Shown here: positions 55,942-64,000 of the stretch, piece after piece
How positions within the stretch are numbered: the first letter of the stretch is position 1
How the letters are laid out: each line of letters begins with the position of its first letter
Assembly (NCBI RefSeq): GCF_004795255.1
Contig: NZ_SSBQ01000002.1
Span: 849,001-913,000, forward strand
Direction of reading: 5' to 3'
Origin: Streptomyces sp. RKND-216
GTDB taxonomy: Bacteria; Actinomycetota; Actinomycetes; Streptomycetales; Streptomycetaceae
DNA: 64,000 nt
The notes under the pieces: generated by a model
Told to the model about the DNA's origin: nothing
The model's database searches: none
The model's input: the letters and a program-made list of their open reading frames with translations, nothing else
Translations under genes and position numbers: made by a program

Positions 55942-55984
55942 CGGCGTCGGGGCGGGACCGCGCCGGGGTCCCGCCCCGACGCCG
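55942..55984 (+). terminator. Hairpin between precursor and synthetase genes (terminator/attenuator)
   Basis: CGGCGTCGGGGCGGGACC (55942-55959) and GGTCCCGCCCCGACGCCG (55967-55984) form a perfect 18-bp stem with a 7-nt loop, followed by GCTTGTTTCCC. It sits five bases after the precursor stop and 52 bp before the synthetase start. It would let most transcripts end after the precursor while some read through, and would protect the short mRNA. Confidence 0.78.
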
Positions 55985-56036
55985 GCTTGTTTCCCTCCGC
56001 CGCCACGGCGGCCCCCCGGACCACACAGAGGTCGAC

Positions 56037-58730
56037 ATGCGCAACGAACGCTGGGTCAACAGATTCCTCTTCGCCTGGAACGACACGCTCTTCTTCGACC
56101 CGCTGGAGTCGCACTACGAGCCGAGGAAGGACCACTTCCTCACCACGCTGGACGACCGGGTGCGGGCGCGGTTCCTCCGGCACGGCATCTGGTGGAGTCA
56201 CCGGCTCAACCCAGCCCTTCCCGCCCAGGGCTGGAAGATCCACGTCTCCGCGCACCACCGGAACGTACGCGAGGTCGCCGCTTCGGCCCTCGCGTACCTG
56301 ACGGCGCACGAGGTCGACTTCAAGATCGCTCTGGACCTCAACATCTTCGAGATGCTCAGTTCCAAGGCCATGTCCCGCGGCAGCGGTGGCAAGTTCATCA
56401 CCGTCTACCCCCGGGACGTCGACGAGTTCCGGAAGGTGCTGTCCGACCTCGACGGCATCCTGGAGGGCGCCGAGGGCCCGTACGTACTCTCCGACATGCG
56501 GTACCGGGACAACAAGGCGCTGTACTTCCGCTACGGCCAGCTCCTTCCCACCGACGCCGTCGATGCGCTCGGCCGGCGGATGCCGCACATCGTCTCGCCG
56601 GACGGACCCGTCGCCGACGACCGTCGCCCCGTCTACTCCCAGCCCTGGTGGGAGCCCTGGCCGTTCGACGACTGGAAGCCCGCGGACGAGACCGAGGACG
56701 AGGAGCTGCTGGACGGCCGCTTCCGGGTCACCGGCGCACTGCAGTTCTCCAACAGCGGCGGGGTGTACACGGCCGAGGACACCGCGCACGGCGACCGACA
56801 GGTGGTCCTCAAGGAGGCCCGCCCCCACACGAACGTCAATCCGCGCCGCGACCACGACGCCGTGGACATCCTCGCCCGCGAGTGGACCTTCCTGAACCGG
56901 CTGTCCGACGTCGGCTCCTACCCGGCGCCCATCGCCACGTTCCGCCACTGGGAGCACGCCTACATCGCCGAGGAGTTCGTCGACGGCTCCGACATCCGTT
57001 CCGTCCTCCTGGAGCACAACCCGCTGGCCAGGCCCGGCTTCGACATCGAAAAGTCCCGGCACTTCCTGCGGATGTACCTCACCGTCTTCCGCGGACTGGC
57101 CCGTGCCATCCACGCCGCGCACGAACGCGGCGTGATTCTGGGCGACTTCACCGCCGCCAACCTGCTCATCGACCCGGACACCTACGAGGTGACCATCGTC
57201 GACCTGGAGGCCTGCCGGCTCTCCGGAACCGGGGAGGGCGGCGAGGACGGCGAGGAGGAACTGGAGAAGCCCGTCGAGCTGTTCACCCCGGGATTCAGCC
57301 TCTCCCGCAGCCTGTTCGAGAAGCACGGCACGGAGGGCGACCTGTTCGGGCTGGCCACCACCATGGCGTACTTCGTCTTCCCGATCGCGGCCATGTCCCA
57401 CCTGCGCGCCGACGTGCTGGACACCTACCGGATCTTCACCGACAAGCTCTGCTGGCCGGCCCGCATCCACGAGCTGATCACCGGCCTGGCGGCGGCGCGC
57501 ATCGGCCTCCCCGAGGTCGTCGAGGAGCTGGCGGACCAGGAGAGCCTGCTCGCCCAGGTACGCGCCGCACCGCCGCGGAAGCCCGTGGTCACCGGCGACC
57601 TCGGCCTGCTGGACGCCGAGACGGGCGTCGCCGCGTTCGTGGAAGCCGTCGCCGACCCCGCCCTGCCCACCCTCTTCCCCGTCGACCCGTTCGCCCACAT
57701 CAGCAATCCGCTGAGCCTCGGTTTCGGCGCGAGCGGGGTGCTGTGGGCGCTGAACGCCTCCGGCGTGCCGATACGGCCCGAGTGGCGCGGCTGGCTCGAC
57801 GACCGGCTCTCGGACCTCGACGTGGCCGGGTACCCGGACGGCCTCATGAGCGGCCTGTCCGGCATCGCCTGGGCCGCCGACTCGCTCGGTCTGAAGGCGC
57901 ACGCAGGAGAGCTGCTGGCCCAGGCCAACGCCCGGGCCTCGGAGGGAGACGACTACACCTTCTACTACGGCCTCGCCGGCCTGGGCATGACGAACCTGCG
58001 CTTCTTCCTGCGCAGCCGCGACCCCCGCGATCTCGCCGCGGCCCGGAAATGCGCCGACGTGCTGCAGGCCACCGTCCGGCGCGAGGGCGAACACGCCTAC
58101 TGGGTCAACGACTTCACGAAGGACGACCCCTTCACCGGTCTCGGTTTCGGCCAGGCCGGGGTGGCGATGTTCCTGCTGCGGATGCACCAGGTGACCGGCG
58201 AGGAAGGCTGGCTGAAGCTCGGACGGGCCGCACTGGCCTGGGAGATGGCCCATGTCAAGCCCCTCGAGGACGACCTGGTCATGTTCGAGCACGAGGGCAC
58301 CCTGGAGCCGTACGTCGAAGTGGGTTCGGCGGGCGTGGCGCAGGTGCTGCTGCGCTACGGCGACCTGGACGCCGCACGGACGATTCTGCGGGGGCTGGAC
58401 ATCAGGCAGTCGGTGCTGGCCGGATACACCTTCGGGCTCAGCGGCGTCGCCGACGCCCTGCTCGACGCGGCGGAGGTCACAGGCGACACGACCTACCGGC
58501 ACACCGCGCTCCGGCAACTCGACTTCGTCCGGCGGGTGTTCCTCTTCGAGCCCGCCGAGCGGTTCGCCCTGCCGCGCCCCGAGGGAGTGCCCCTGCTGGG
58601 CGTGCCGGGCGAGGGACTGCTGCGCTGCGCGTGCGACTACTCGACGGGCTCGGCGGGCGTGCTCCGCGCCCTCCACCGCGCCAACCACGGCGGTGGCGGC
58701 GACTTCCTGCTGGACGAGGTGGTCGCATGA
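56037..58730 (+). CDS. Class III lanthipeptide synthetase LanKC
   Basis: An 897-residue trifunctional enzyme. The N-terminal 210 residues are the lyase domain, with the phosphate-site KIHVSAHHRN and ALDLNIFEMLSSKAMSRGSG. Residues 230-500 are the Ser/Thr-kinase-like domain: VVLKEARPH with the ATP lysine, GVILGDFTAANLLID with the catalytic aspartate, and TIVDLEACR at the DFG position. Residues 560-890 are a LanC-like cyclase barrel with seven Gly-rich repeats such as GFGASGVLWAL, GLSGIAWAAD and GLGFGQAGVAM. The zinc-binding Cys/Cys/His of classes I, II and IV are absent, which assigns class III. It phosphorylates, eliminates and cyclises the precursor to lanthionine or labionin. The stop overlaps the ABC gene. 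Confidence 0.95.
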   Translation: MRNERWVNRFLFAWNDTLFFDPLESHYEPRKDHFLTTLDDRVRARFLRHGIWWSHRLNPALPAQGWKIHVSAHHRNVREVAASALAYLTAHEVDFKIALDLNIFEMLSSKAMSRGSGGKFITVYPRDVDEFRKVLSDLDGILEGAEGPYVLSDMRYRDNKALYFRYGQLLPTDAVDALGRRMPHIVSPDGPVADDRRPVYSQPWWEPWPFDDWKPADETEDEELLDGRFRVTGALQFSNSGGVYTAEDTAHGDRQVVLKEARPHTNVNPRRDHDAVDILAREWTFLNRLSDVGSYPAPIATFRHWEHAYIAEEFVDGSDIRSVLLEHNPLARPGFDIEKSRHFLRMYLTVFRGLARAIHAAHERGVILGDFTAANLLIDPDTYEVTIVDLEACRLSGTGEGGEDGEEELEKPVELFTPGFSLSRSLFEKHGTEGDLFGLATTMAYFVFPIAAMSHLRADVLDTYRIFTDKLCWPARIHELITGLAAARIGLPEVVEELADQESLLAQVRAAPPRKPVVTGDLGLLDAETGVAAFVEAVADPALPTLFPVDPFAHISNPLSLGFGASGVLWALNASGVPIRPEWRGWLDDRLSDLDVAGYPDGLMSGLSGIAWAADSLGLKAHAGELLAQANARASEGDDYTFYYGLAGLGMTNLRFFLRSRDPRDLAAARKCADVLQATVRREGEHAYWVNDFTKDDPFTGLGFGQAGVAMFLLRMHQVTGEEGWLKLGRAALAWEMAHVKPLEDDLVMFEHEGTLEPYVEVGSAGVAQVLLRYGDLDAARTILRGLDIRQSVLAGYTFGLSGVADALLDAAEVTGDTTYRHTALRQLDFVRRVFLFEPAERFALPRPEGVPLLGVPGEGLLRCACDYSTGSAGVLRALHRANHGGGGDFLLDEVVA

Positions 58731-60328
58731 ACGCGCTGTGGTACACGCTGCGGGGGCACCGGACCCGCTTCGTCCTGGTCACGCTCGCCGAGGCGGCGAT
58801 GAGCGGGCTCGAAGCCCTGCTGCATCCGCTCATGCTCAAGGCGCTGTTCGACCAGGCGATCGTGGCCGGCGACTTCCGGCGCTTCCTCCTCCTCGGCTGC
58901 GGCTACCTGGCGCTGGGGCTCACCCTCAACATCGGCGCCTACTGGGCCTCCTGGTGGCGCAAGCACTGCGAGAACGCGTTCATGCTGGTGCTGCAGACGG
59001 AACTGCTGGAGCGGGCCCTCGCCCTCGACGGGCGCACCATGTCGGAGAAGGGCAGCGCGTCCTACGTCAGCCGCATCCACAACGACGCCCACGAGGGCGT
59101 CCTGCCGGCGATCGACGTGTGCATCCGCATCGCGAAGCAGGCCGTCGCGTCCGTCGTGTTCATCGGGGTGCTGCTGTACCTGTCCTGGCAGGCCAGCCTC
59201 ATCCTGCTGATCATCGTGCCGCCGCTGGTGCTCGTCAGCAACCGGCTCGCCAAGAAGATCGAGACCAACACCGACCCCGAACGGGAGGCGGAGGCCGGGT
59301 ACATCGAGAAACTGACCCGGACGCTCCAGTCCTTCCACGCGCTCCGCGGTCTGGTCATGCTCCAGCCTCGGACCCGCGCGGTGAACCGGCAGGCGCTCCG
59401 CGGCTTCCTCGGCCTCACCTTCGTCAACTACCGGCTGGCGCTGAAACAGCGGACCCTCAGCGACCTGGTGATGAACCTGTCCGACACCGCCTCCATGATC
59501 ATCGGCGCGTACTTCGTCTTCGCCGGCAAGATGACGTTCGGCAGCTTCCTCGCCTTCGTCAACTCGTTGTGGCGTGCGGTCACCGGCATCTTCGACCTCA
59601 TCAACATGATCCCGCAGACCCGCCGGAGCGCCGCCGTGCTGAAGCGCATCGAGTCGCTGCGCGCGTCCCGGCCGGTCCCCTACCACGAGGAAGGCGCCCT
59701 GGTCGTGGTCGGCGGGGCGCGGATCGGCTTCGGCGACGGGGCGGAGGTCTCGGTCGCCGACTTCACGCTGGCCCCCGGCGAACGCGTGCTGCTCCGCGGC
59801 CCCAACGGCTGCGGCAAGACCACGCTCCTGCACCTCATCGCCGGAACGCTCGCCCCGGACACCGGGACGGTGACCCTGCCGCGCCGGGTGGCGAGCCTGA
59901 CCGCCCCCGTGAACCTGCCGCCCCTCCCCGTTCGGGACCTCGTCGTCGACGAGCAGCTCCGGGCCACGATGGGCCTGGAGTCCCTCGCCTGTCAGCTGCC
60001 CTCGGAGCTGTCGTCCGGCCAGCGGCAACGGGTGGGGATCGCCGCCCTGCTGTGCGAGGAGGCCGACCTCTACCTCGCCGACGAGCCGTTCGCCAACCTG
60101 GACGAGGAGAGCAGGGAACTGGTCCTGCGGACGCTGCTGGAACGGACTGCGGGAGCCGGCCTGCTGGTCGTGCACCACGGGGACGGCGACCTCGACGGCC
60201 GGTTCGACCGGGTGGCGAACCTGGCAGCACCCGCCCCTGCGGGAGACGGCGGGGAAGCCCGTCCCGAGACCGCAGGCCGGGACGCGGGGATGCCGGTCGG
60301 CGCTCCGGGCGCGAGCTCGGTGAGCTGA
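58727..60328 (+). CDS. ABC exporter (membrane and ATPase domains fused) of the lanthipeptide operon
   Basis: A 533-residue half-transporter. Six membrane helices (for example VVFIGVLLYLSWQASLILLIIV) precede a nucleotide-binding domain with GPNGCGKTT, the signature LSSGQRQRVGIA and Walker B ADLYLADEPFANLD. The ATPase domain is shorter than usual (about 200 residues) and ends with a disordered tail. There is no C39 peptidase domain, so leader removal must be done by another protease. The ATG overlaps the LanKC stop. SapB-type loci usually encode two such half-transporters; only one is here, so it probably works as a homodimer. Confidence 0.9.
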   Translation: MNALWYTLRGHRTRFVLVTLAEAAMSGLEALLHPLMLKALFDQAIVAGDFRRFLLLGCGYLALGLTLNIGAYWASWWRKHCENAFMLVLQTELLERALALDGRTMSEKGSASYVSRIHNDAHEGVLPAIDVCIRIAKQAVASVVFIGVLLYLSWQASLILLIIVPPLVLVSNRLAKKIETNTDPEREAEAGYIEKLTRTLQSFHALRGLVMLQPRTRAVNRQALRGFLGLTFVNYRLALKQRTLSDLVMNLSDTASMIIGAYFVFAGKMTFGSFLAFVNSLWRAVTGIFDLINMIPQTRRSAAVLKRIESLRASRPVPYHEEGALVVVGGARIGFGDGAEVSVADFTLAPGERVLLRGPNGCGKTTLLHLIAGTLAPDTGTVTLPRRVASLTAPVNLPPLPVRDLVVDEQLRATMGLESLACQLPSELSSGQRQRVGIAALLCEEADLYLADEPFANLDEESRELVLRTLLERTAGAGLLVVHHGDGDLDGRFDRVANLAAPAPAGDGGEARPETAGRDAGMPVGAPGASSVS

Positions 60329-60372
60329 GGGAGGGGCCGGCGCGGCGAGGCCGCCGCGCCGGCCCCTCCCTC
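60327..60372. terminator. Very strong bidirectional terminator after the lanthipeptide operon
   Basis: AGGGAGGGGCCGGCGCGGC and GCCGCGCCGGCCCCTCCCT form a perfect stem of about 19 bp with a short loop, between the convergent ABC exporter and LAL regulator genes. Confidence 0.85.
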
Positions 60373-60388
60373 TACGGAGAGGTCCGGC

Positions 60389-63300
60389 TCACGGCGCGGA
60401 ACGCCGCGCTCTCCGTGAGGACTCCGGTCCCGGGAAGCCGGACCCGCCGTACCCAGAGGACCCACCGGATCCGCCGTACCCAGCGGTCCCGCCGGCCCCG
60501 GCGAACCCGCCGGGGAGCTCGCAGGCGGCCGCGGCGAAGGCCCCCCGATCCGGGTGGCCGGTCTTCTGCAGGAGGCTGGACACGTGCTTCTCGACCGTGC
60601 GCAGGGAGATGCAGAGCCGGGCGGCGATGTCCTTGTTGCGGATCCGGTCCGCGAGCAGCCGGGCCACCTCGAACTCCCGGGCCGTGATCCCGTACCGGCG
60701 CAGCGCCGGGGGCACGCTCCCGGTGCCCGAACGCCGCTGCCGGACCGGCGCACCCAAGCCCCGCAGCAGCACCCGGCAGGCACCGGCGACCGCGGGGACG
60801 CCCGCACCGTGGAAGTAGTCCTCCGCCTCCCTCAGCCAGTCCACGGGCGCGCCCCAACCGTGGTCGTACGCCGACTGCGCGACGAGGCGCCGGCACAGGG
60901 CGCGGGCCACGGGATGCGGCGCGGCCGCCTCCAGGGCGTCGGCCGCGGCGGCGGTCGCCTCGGCCGCCCGCCCCTCACGTCCCAGCAGCACGGCGTGCGC
61001 CATGCCCGCGAACTGCCGGTTCCAGCGCGTGCCGGCGGCGCTGAGGGCCACCACGCTCGCATGGTGCGGCCACGCCATGCGCCCGGACAGCACCCCCAGC
61101 AGCAGGACGATGCCGTACCGGCCGAAGTCGCCGCTCGACGGGTTCTCCGCGTCGTACACGAGCGCGTGCGCGAACTCGCGTTCGGCGACGTCGTGCCGCT
61201 CCTCCAGCAGCGCGCAGAAGGCGCGCGCCAGCCCGTACGACATCGGCAGCGCTCCCGGCGCCGCGTCGGCCAGCGGGGCGAGGGCCTCCAGCGCCTCCTC
61301 CATGTCGTCCCGTCGGCCCTGGTGGGCGTGGCGCACCGCCTCCGCCAGCCACAGTTCGGCCAGGGACCGCCCCAGTCGCAGCCGCGTCGCATCGGCGATC
61401 CGCTCACGGATCCGGGCTCCGACCGACTCGAAGTCGCCGCGATGGATCTGTTCGAGGGCCAGGAGGAGGTCGGCCTCGTGGACGAGCGGCACGGCACCGG
61501 TGTGCAGCGCCTCCTGCCGGGCCTCTTCGAGGCGGGTGAGGTCTCCGTCGACGCGCGAGGTGAGCGCGGCCAGACCCACTTCGGCCTCCGCCGCGAGGGC
61601 GGGAATCCGGTGCGTGTGAGCGAGCACGCGCGCCCGTGCGAGGTGTCCGGCCGCGGCCTCCCCGTCCCGTTGCAGGAGCACGCGCGCCAGCACCAGGCGT
61701 GCCCGCCCGGCCAGTTCCGGGAGGTCGGCGCGCCCAGCCGCCGCGAGACCGCGGCGTGCCAACTCCGCCGCGGTACGCATCCGTTCCGGTGCGCGTCTGC
61801 TCAGTTCCACCTGCGCGGCCGTCACGTCCACGAGGGCGGCGCAGGCGTCCGAGGGCGCGTCCCCGAGCAGCCAGCGGGCGATGTCCAGGTGCCGCTGCGC
61901 CTCCGACGGCCGTCCAGCAAGGTCCGCGACGCCGGCCAGCCGCGCGTGGAGCCCCGCCCTGCGCAGGGCCGGCACACCCAGGCCGTCCGGGCAGGTGGGG
62001 CCGGTCGCCGACGCGGGGAGCCGGTCCAGCCTGCCGGAGCGGGCGACGGCGTCGAGTAGGAGTTCCAGCACGTCCGCGCGCTCTTCGGGCGTGCTCGCGT
62101 CGTCGGCGAGTTCCTGTGCCCGGGCGAGCAGGTCCACGGCCCGGTCCAGCGCGCCCTCGGACAGCGCCCGCCTCCCCGCCTCGCCGTACAGGCGGACGGC
62201 CTCGGCCCCGTCGCCCGCGCGTTCGTGCAGTGCGGCGGCGTGCCCGCACCACGCCCCGGGCAGTGCCGGGTGCAGGTCAGCGAGGGCGCGGACCGCGCGG
62301 CGCGCGTACCCGGCCCGTTCGCCGGGCCCGACGCCGCCGAGCACCGCACCCGCCACCAGCGGGTACCGGAAGGCGTACCAGGGGGCTCCCCCTGCGCCCG
62401 GCGGTGCGAGCAGCGCGGCGGCGACGCCCTCGTGCAGGAGCGCGGACAGTTCGGCGTGCGTACAGCCGAGCGCGTGCTGCACCACCGCCACCGGAAAGCG
62501 CCCGCCGAACACCGCCCCGGTACGCATCAGTTCCACACCCGCCGGGCCCAGCCCCTCCATCCGGCGGCGGACGCTCTCCACCACGGCTGCGGGCGCTGCC
62601 GGCGCCCCGGCGCCGGAAACTCCGCGGGAGTGGTCGTGCAGCCACTCCCGGACGACGAACGGCAGGCCGCCGCAGTCCGTCACCGCCCGGTCGACCAGGT
62701 CCGGGTCGGCCTCCTCCGGGCTGACGCCCTGTTCGGCCGCGACGAGAAGGCGCACCTCCGCACGGTCCAGGGGGCGCAGATCGAGGGTCGTGGCCGTGCC
62801 GCGCTGACGCGCCCGGAAGGCCAGGCCCGCCGCGGCACACGCCTGGCGCCCGACGGTGAGCAGGAGGACGACGGGCTCCCGCTCGACGTGCTCCAGCAGA
62901 TACTCCACGGTCGCCAGCGTCGCCGGGTCGGCCTCGTGCAGGTCCTCCAGCACGAGCAGGCAGCCCCGGCCCCGGCCGACCAGGGCGAGGAGCCGCAGCA
63001 CGGCCTCGGCGACCATGAGCGACGAAGACGCCGCAACTCCCGGAACCCGCGCGTCGGGCAGCAGCCGGGCGAGCGCCGGCGCGTACGGCCCCAGAGCCTC
63101 GTGGCCGGGCAGCAGCCCGGCCCGGCCCAGCGACAGCAGCGCCTCCACCAGCGGCTGGTACGGGGCCTGCCGGCACGAGGCGTGCGCGTCGAGCGCCCGC
63201 GCCCGACCCCGCACCGCGACCATGTGGGCCTCCGCCGCGACGTCGACGGCTTCGGCGGCGAGCCGCGTCGTGCCCACACCGGGGTCACCGGTGACGAAGA

Positions 63301-63445
63301 CGGCCCCGCCGCCGCCCTGCCGTGCCGCAGCCAGAGCGCTCTGGATCTGTTCCCGCTCCGCCTCCCGGCCGACGAGGGGCACGCGCCCCCTGCGGGGGGC
63401 GGGACGGCCGGCGGCGGCAACGCTGCCGAGGTGGGGAGTCGTCAT
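60389..63445 (-). CDS. LAL-type (large ATP-binding LuxR) transcriptional regulator with altered Walker A
   Basis: A 1018-residue regulator. Residues 24-250 are an AAA domain: LVGREAERE, then GDPGVGTTRL at 53-62, where the Walker A lysine is threonine, and CLLVLEDLHEAD as Walker B. The middle 600 residues are helical TPR-like repeats. The C-terminal HTH_LuxR domain is YGITAREFEVARLLADRIRN with SLRTVEKHVSSLLQKTG. A Gly/Ser-rich tail of about 45 residues follows. LAL proteins usually activate secondary-metabolite genes, which fits its place next to the lanthipeptide operon, though control is not proved. The lost lysine predicts weak or no ATP hydrolysis. Longer than the usual 900-950 residues. 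Confidence 0.92.
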   Translation of the reverse strand: MTTPHLGSVAAAGRPAPRRGRVPLVGREAEREQIQSALAAARQGGGGAVFVTGDPGVGTTRLAAEAVDVAAEAHMVAVRGRARALDAHASCRQAPYQPLVEALLSLGRAGLLPGHEALGPYAPALARLLPDARVPGVAASSSLMVAEAVLRLLALVGRGRGCLLVLEDLHEADPATLATVEYLLEHVEREPVVLLLTVGRQACAAAGLAFRARQRGTATTLDLRPLDRAEVRLLVAAEQGVSPEEADPDLVDRAVTDCGGLPFVVREWLHDHSRGVSGAGAPAAPAAVVESVRRRMEGLGPAGVELMRTGAVFGGRFPVAVVQHALGCTHAELSALLHEGVAAALLAPPGAGGAPWYAFRYPLVAGAVLGGVGPGERAGYARRAVRALADLHPALPGAWCGHAAALHERAGDGAEAVRLYGEAGRRALSEGALDRAVDLLARAQELADDASTPEERADVLELLLDAVARSGRLDRLPASATGPTCPDGLGVPALRRAGLHARLAGVADLAGRPSEAQRHLDIARWLLGDAPSDACAALVDVTAAQVELSRRAPERMRTAAELARRGLAAAGRADLPELAGRARLVLARVLLQRDGEAAAGHLARARVLAHTHRIPALAAEAEVGLAALTSRVDGDLTRLEEARQEALHTGAVPLVHEADLLLALEQIHRGDFESVGARIRERIADATRLRLGRSLAELWLAEAVRHAHQGRRDDMEEALEALAPLADAAPGALPMSYGLARAFCALLEERHDVAEREFAHALVYDAENPSSGDFGRYGIVLLLGVLSGRMAWPHHASVVALSAAGTRWNRQFAGMAHAVLLGREGRAAEATAAAADALEAAAPHPVARALCRRLVAQSAYDHGWGAPVDWLREAEDYFHGAGVPAVAGACRVLLRGLGAPVRQRRSGTGSVPPALRRYGITAREFEVARLLADRIRNKDIAARLCISLRTVEKHVSSLLQKTGHPDRGAFAAAACELPGGFAGAGGTAGYGGSGGSSGYGGSGFPGPESSRRARRSAP

Positions 63446-63690
63446 CTGCCTCTCCTGACACGGGGACGCACGAGGGCCGGGCGAGCCGTCCCGTACGGTC
63501 CGGCTCCGGGTGCCCGCTCAGGCGGCGCACCGGAGCGTGCCCGGGACGTCGTCCGGTCGCGGAAGGCGGCGGCCGGCGCCGGACCGCAGGTTCGGGGAAT
63601 TCCCGTCCGGCACCGCCGACGGGCACGACGATAGGAACGCGCTCCCCCTGTCTCCAGCCGTCTGTTTGGGGGGCTTGCGCGGGAAGCCGG

Positions 63691-64000
63691 CTACGTCTCG
63701 AGGCGGTCCTCGAGGCCGTCCTCGCGGACCCGCCGGGCCAGATCGATCTTCGTGTACGCGGGACGCCCGGCCTGCCGGTACTTCGCCTTGACCCGGTCCA
63801 GGTAGTCCTTCGCCGTGTGCGCGGTGATGCCCGCGCGCCGCGCGGTGGCCTTGAGCGTCATGCCCGAGGCGTAGTCGAGGAGGACCTGCCGCTCCCGGGG
63901 CGAGAGCCGGGGGCGGCCTGGGCCGTCGTCGTGGGCGCAGGCGAAGGCGAGCTCCGGGGAATGGACGCTGCGGCCCGCGGCGACGTCCTCGATCGCGGAG
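63691..64000 (-). CDS. NarL/LuxR-type DNA-binding regulator, C-terminal part (gene continues beyond window)
   Basis: The last 102 codons before the stop at 63691 encode PRLSPRERQVLLDYASGMTL then RRAGITAHTAKDYLDRVKAK, a LuxR-type helix-turn-helix. The tail RPAYTKIDLARRVREDGLED resembles the response-regulator group that includes regulators of SapB-type loci (RamR/AmfR). The upstream part SAIEDVAAGRSVHSPELAFA is the end of a receiver or linker region. The 5' end is outside the window. It lies 245 bp upstream of the LAL regulator gene, on the same strand. Confidence 0.82.
   Translation of the reverse strand, partial: SAIEDVAAGRSVHSPELAFACAHDDGPGRPRLSPRERQVLLDYASGMTLKATARRAGITAHTAKDYLDRVKAKYRQAGRPAYTKIDLARRVREDGLEDRLET

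Noticed and set aside
56192..60328. 1378-codon plus-strand frame covering LanKC and the ABC gene
   Set aside because: Only its last 533 codons are real (the ABC exporter). The first part is an Arg/Pro/Gly-rich shadow of LanKC in another frame.

Overview
The window is a 64 kb piece of a GC-rich actinobacterial chromosome. It is almost certainly from Streptomyces or a close relative. The signs are GC-rich third codon positions, many GTG starts, ATGA/GTGA-coupled operons, a complete conservon (histidine kinase, roadblock protein, DUF742 protein, small GTPase) ending in a CYP157-like P450, a group 1h high-affinity [NiFe] hydrogenase, a large LAL-type LuxR regulator and a class III lanthipeptide locus. 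No rRNA, tRNA or CRISPR array was found.

Layout. 1-2116: end of an aromatic acyl-CoA locus (salicylyl/anthraniloyl-CoA monooxygenase-oxidoreductase fusion and an enoyl-CoA hydratase relative). 2256-4562: arginine deiminase pathway pair arcB/arcA. 4686-6346: a wrecked hen1-pnkp RNA-repair operon reduced to one fused, frameshifted remnant. 6536-13885: housekeeping and accessory genes (MHS transporter, homocysteine methyltransferase, F420-type oxidoreductase, MazG-like hydrolase, AAA ATPase, Xi-class GST). 14082-21435: orphan ketosynthase, one P450, then the convergent conservon cvnA-B-C-D-P450. 21740-24593: monomeric isocitrate dehydrogenase and panD. 24635-28002: RHH regulator, DUF4097 protein and DrrAB-like exporter, with a probably leaderless, palindrome-rich promoter. 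28398-34227: hydrogenase operon hhyS-hhyL with conserved accessory genes. 35868-42033: full Mrp cation/proton antiporter operon with MrpA and MrpB fused.

42223-55546 is an accessory stretch: EamA exporter, IS630-type transposase relic, a secreted-hydrolase/ABC-ATPase fusion with its permease, a Dur3-like symporter with a 43-residue partner, a DUF1989 protein, a TauE exporter, an 11-residue-repeat protein, and several small decayed genes (methyltransferase, GNAT, an 83-codon ORF). 55823-60328 is a compact class III lanthipeptide operon: 37-residue precursor, a strong hairpin acting as terminator or attenuator, LanKC synthetase and one ABC exporter. It is flanked by a 1018-residue LAL regulator whose Walker A lysine is missing and by the end of a NarL/LuxR-type regulator.

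How they work together. The hydrogenase and Mrp operons are energy and ion-homeostasis modules. The conservon is a membrane-linked GTPase signalling unit. The lanthipeptide operon is a self-contained biosynthesis and export unit with regulators beside it. Broken genes are concentrated in the hen1-pnkp locus and in 43.4-55.5 kb. Several carry one-base indels, so real decay should be separated from sequencing error before they are called dead.
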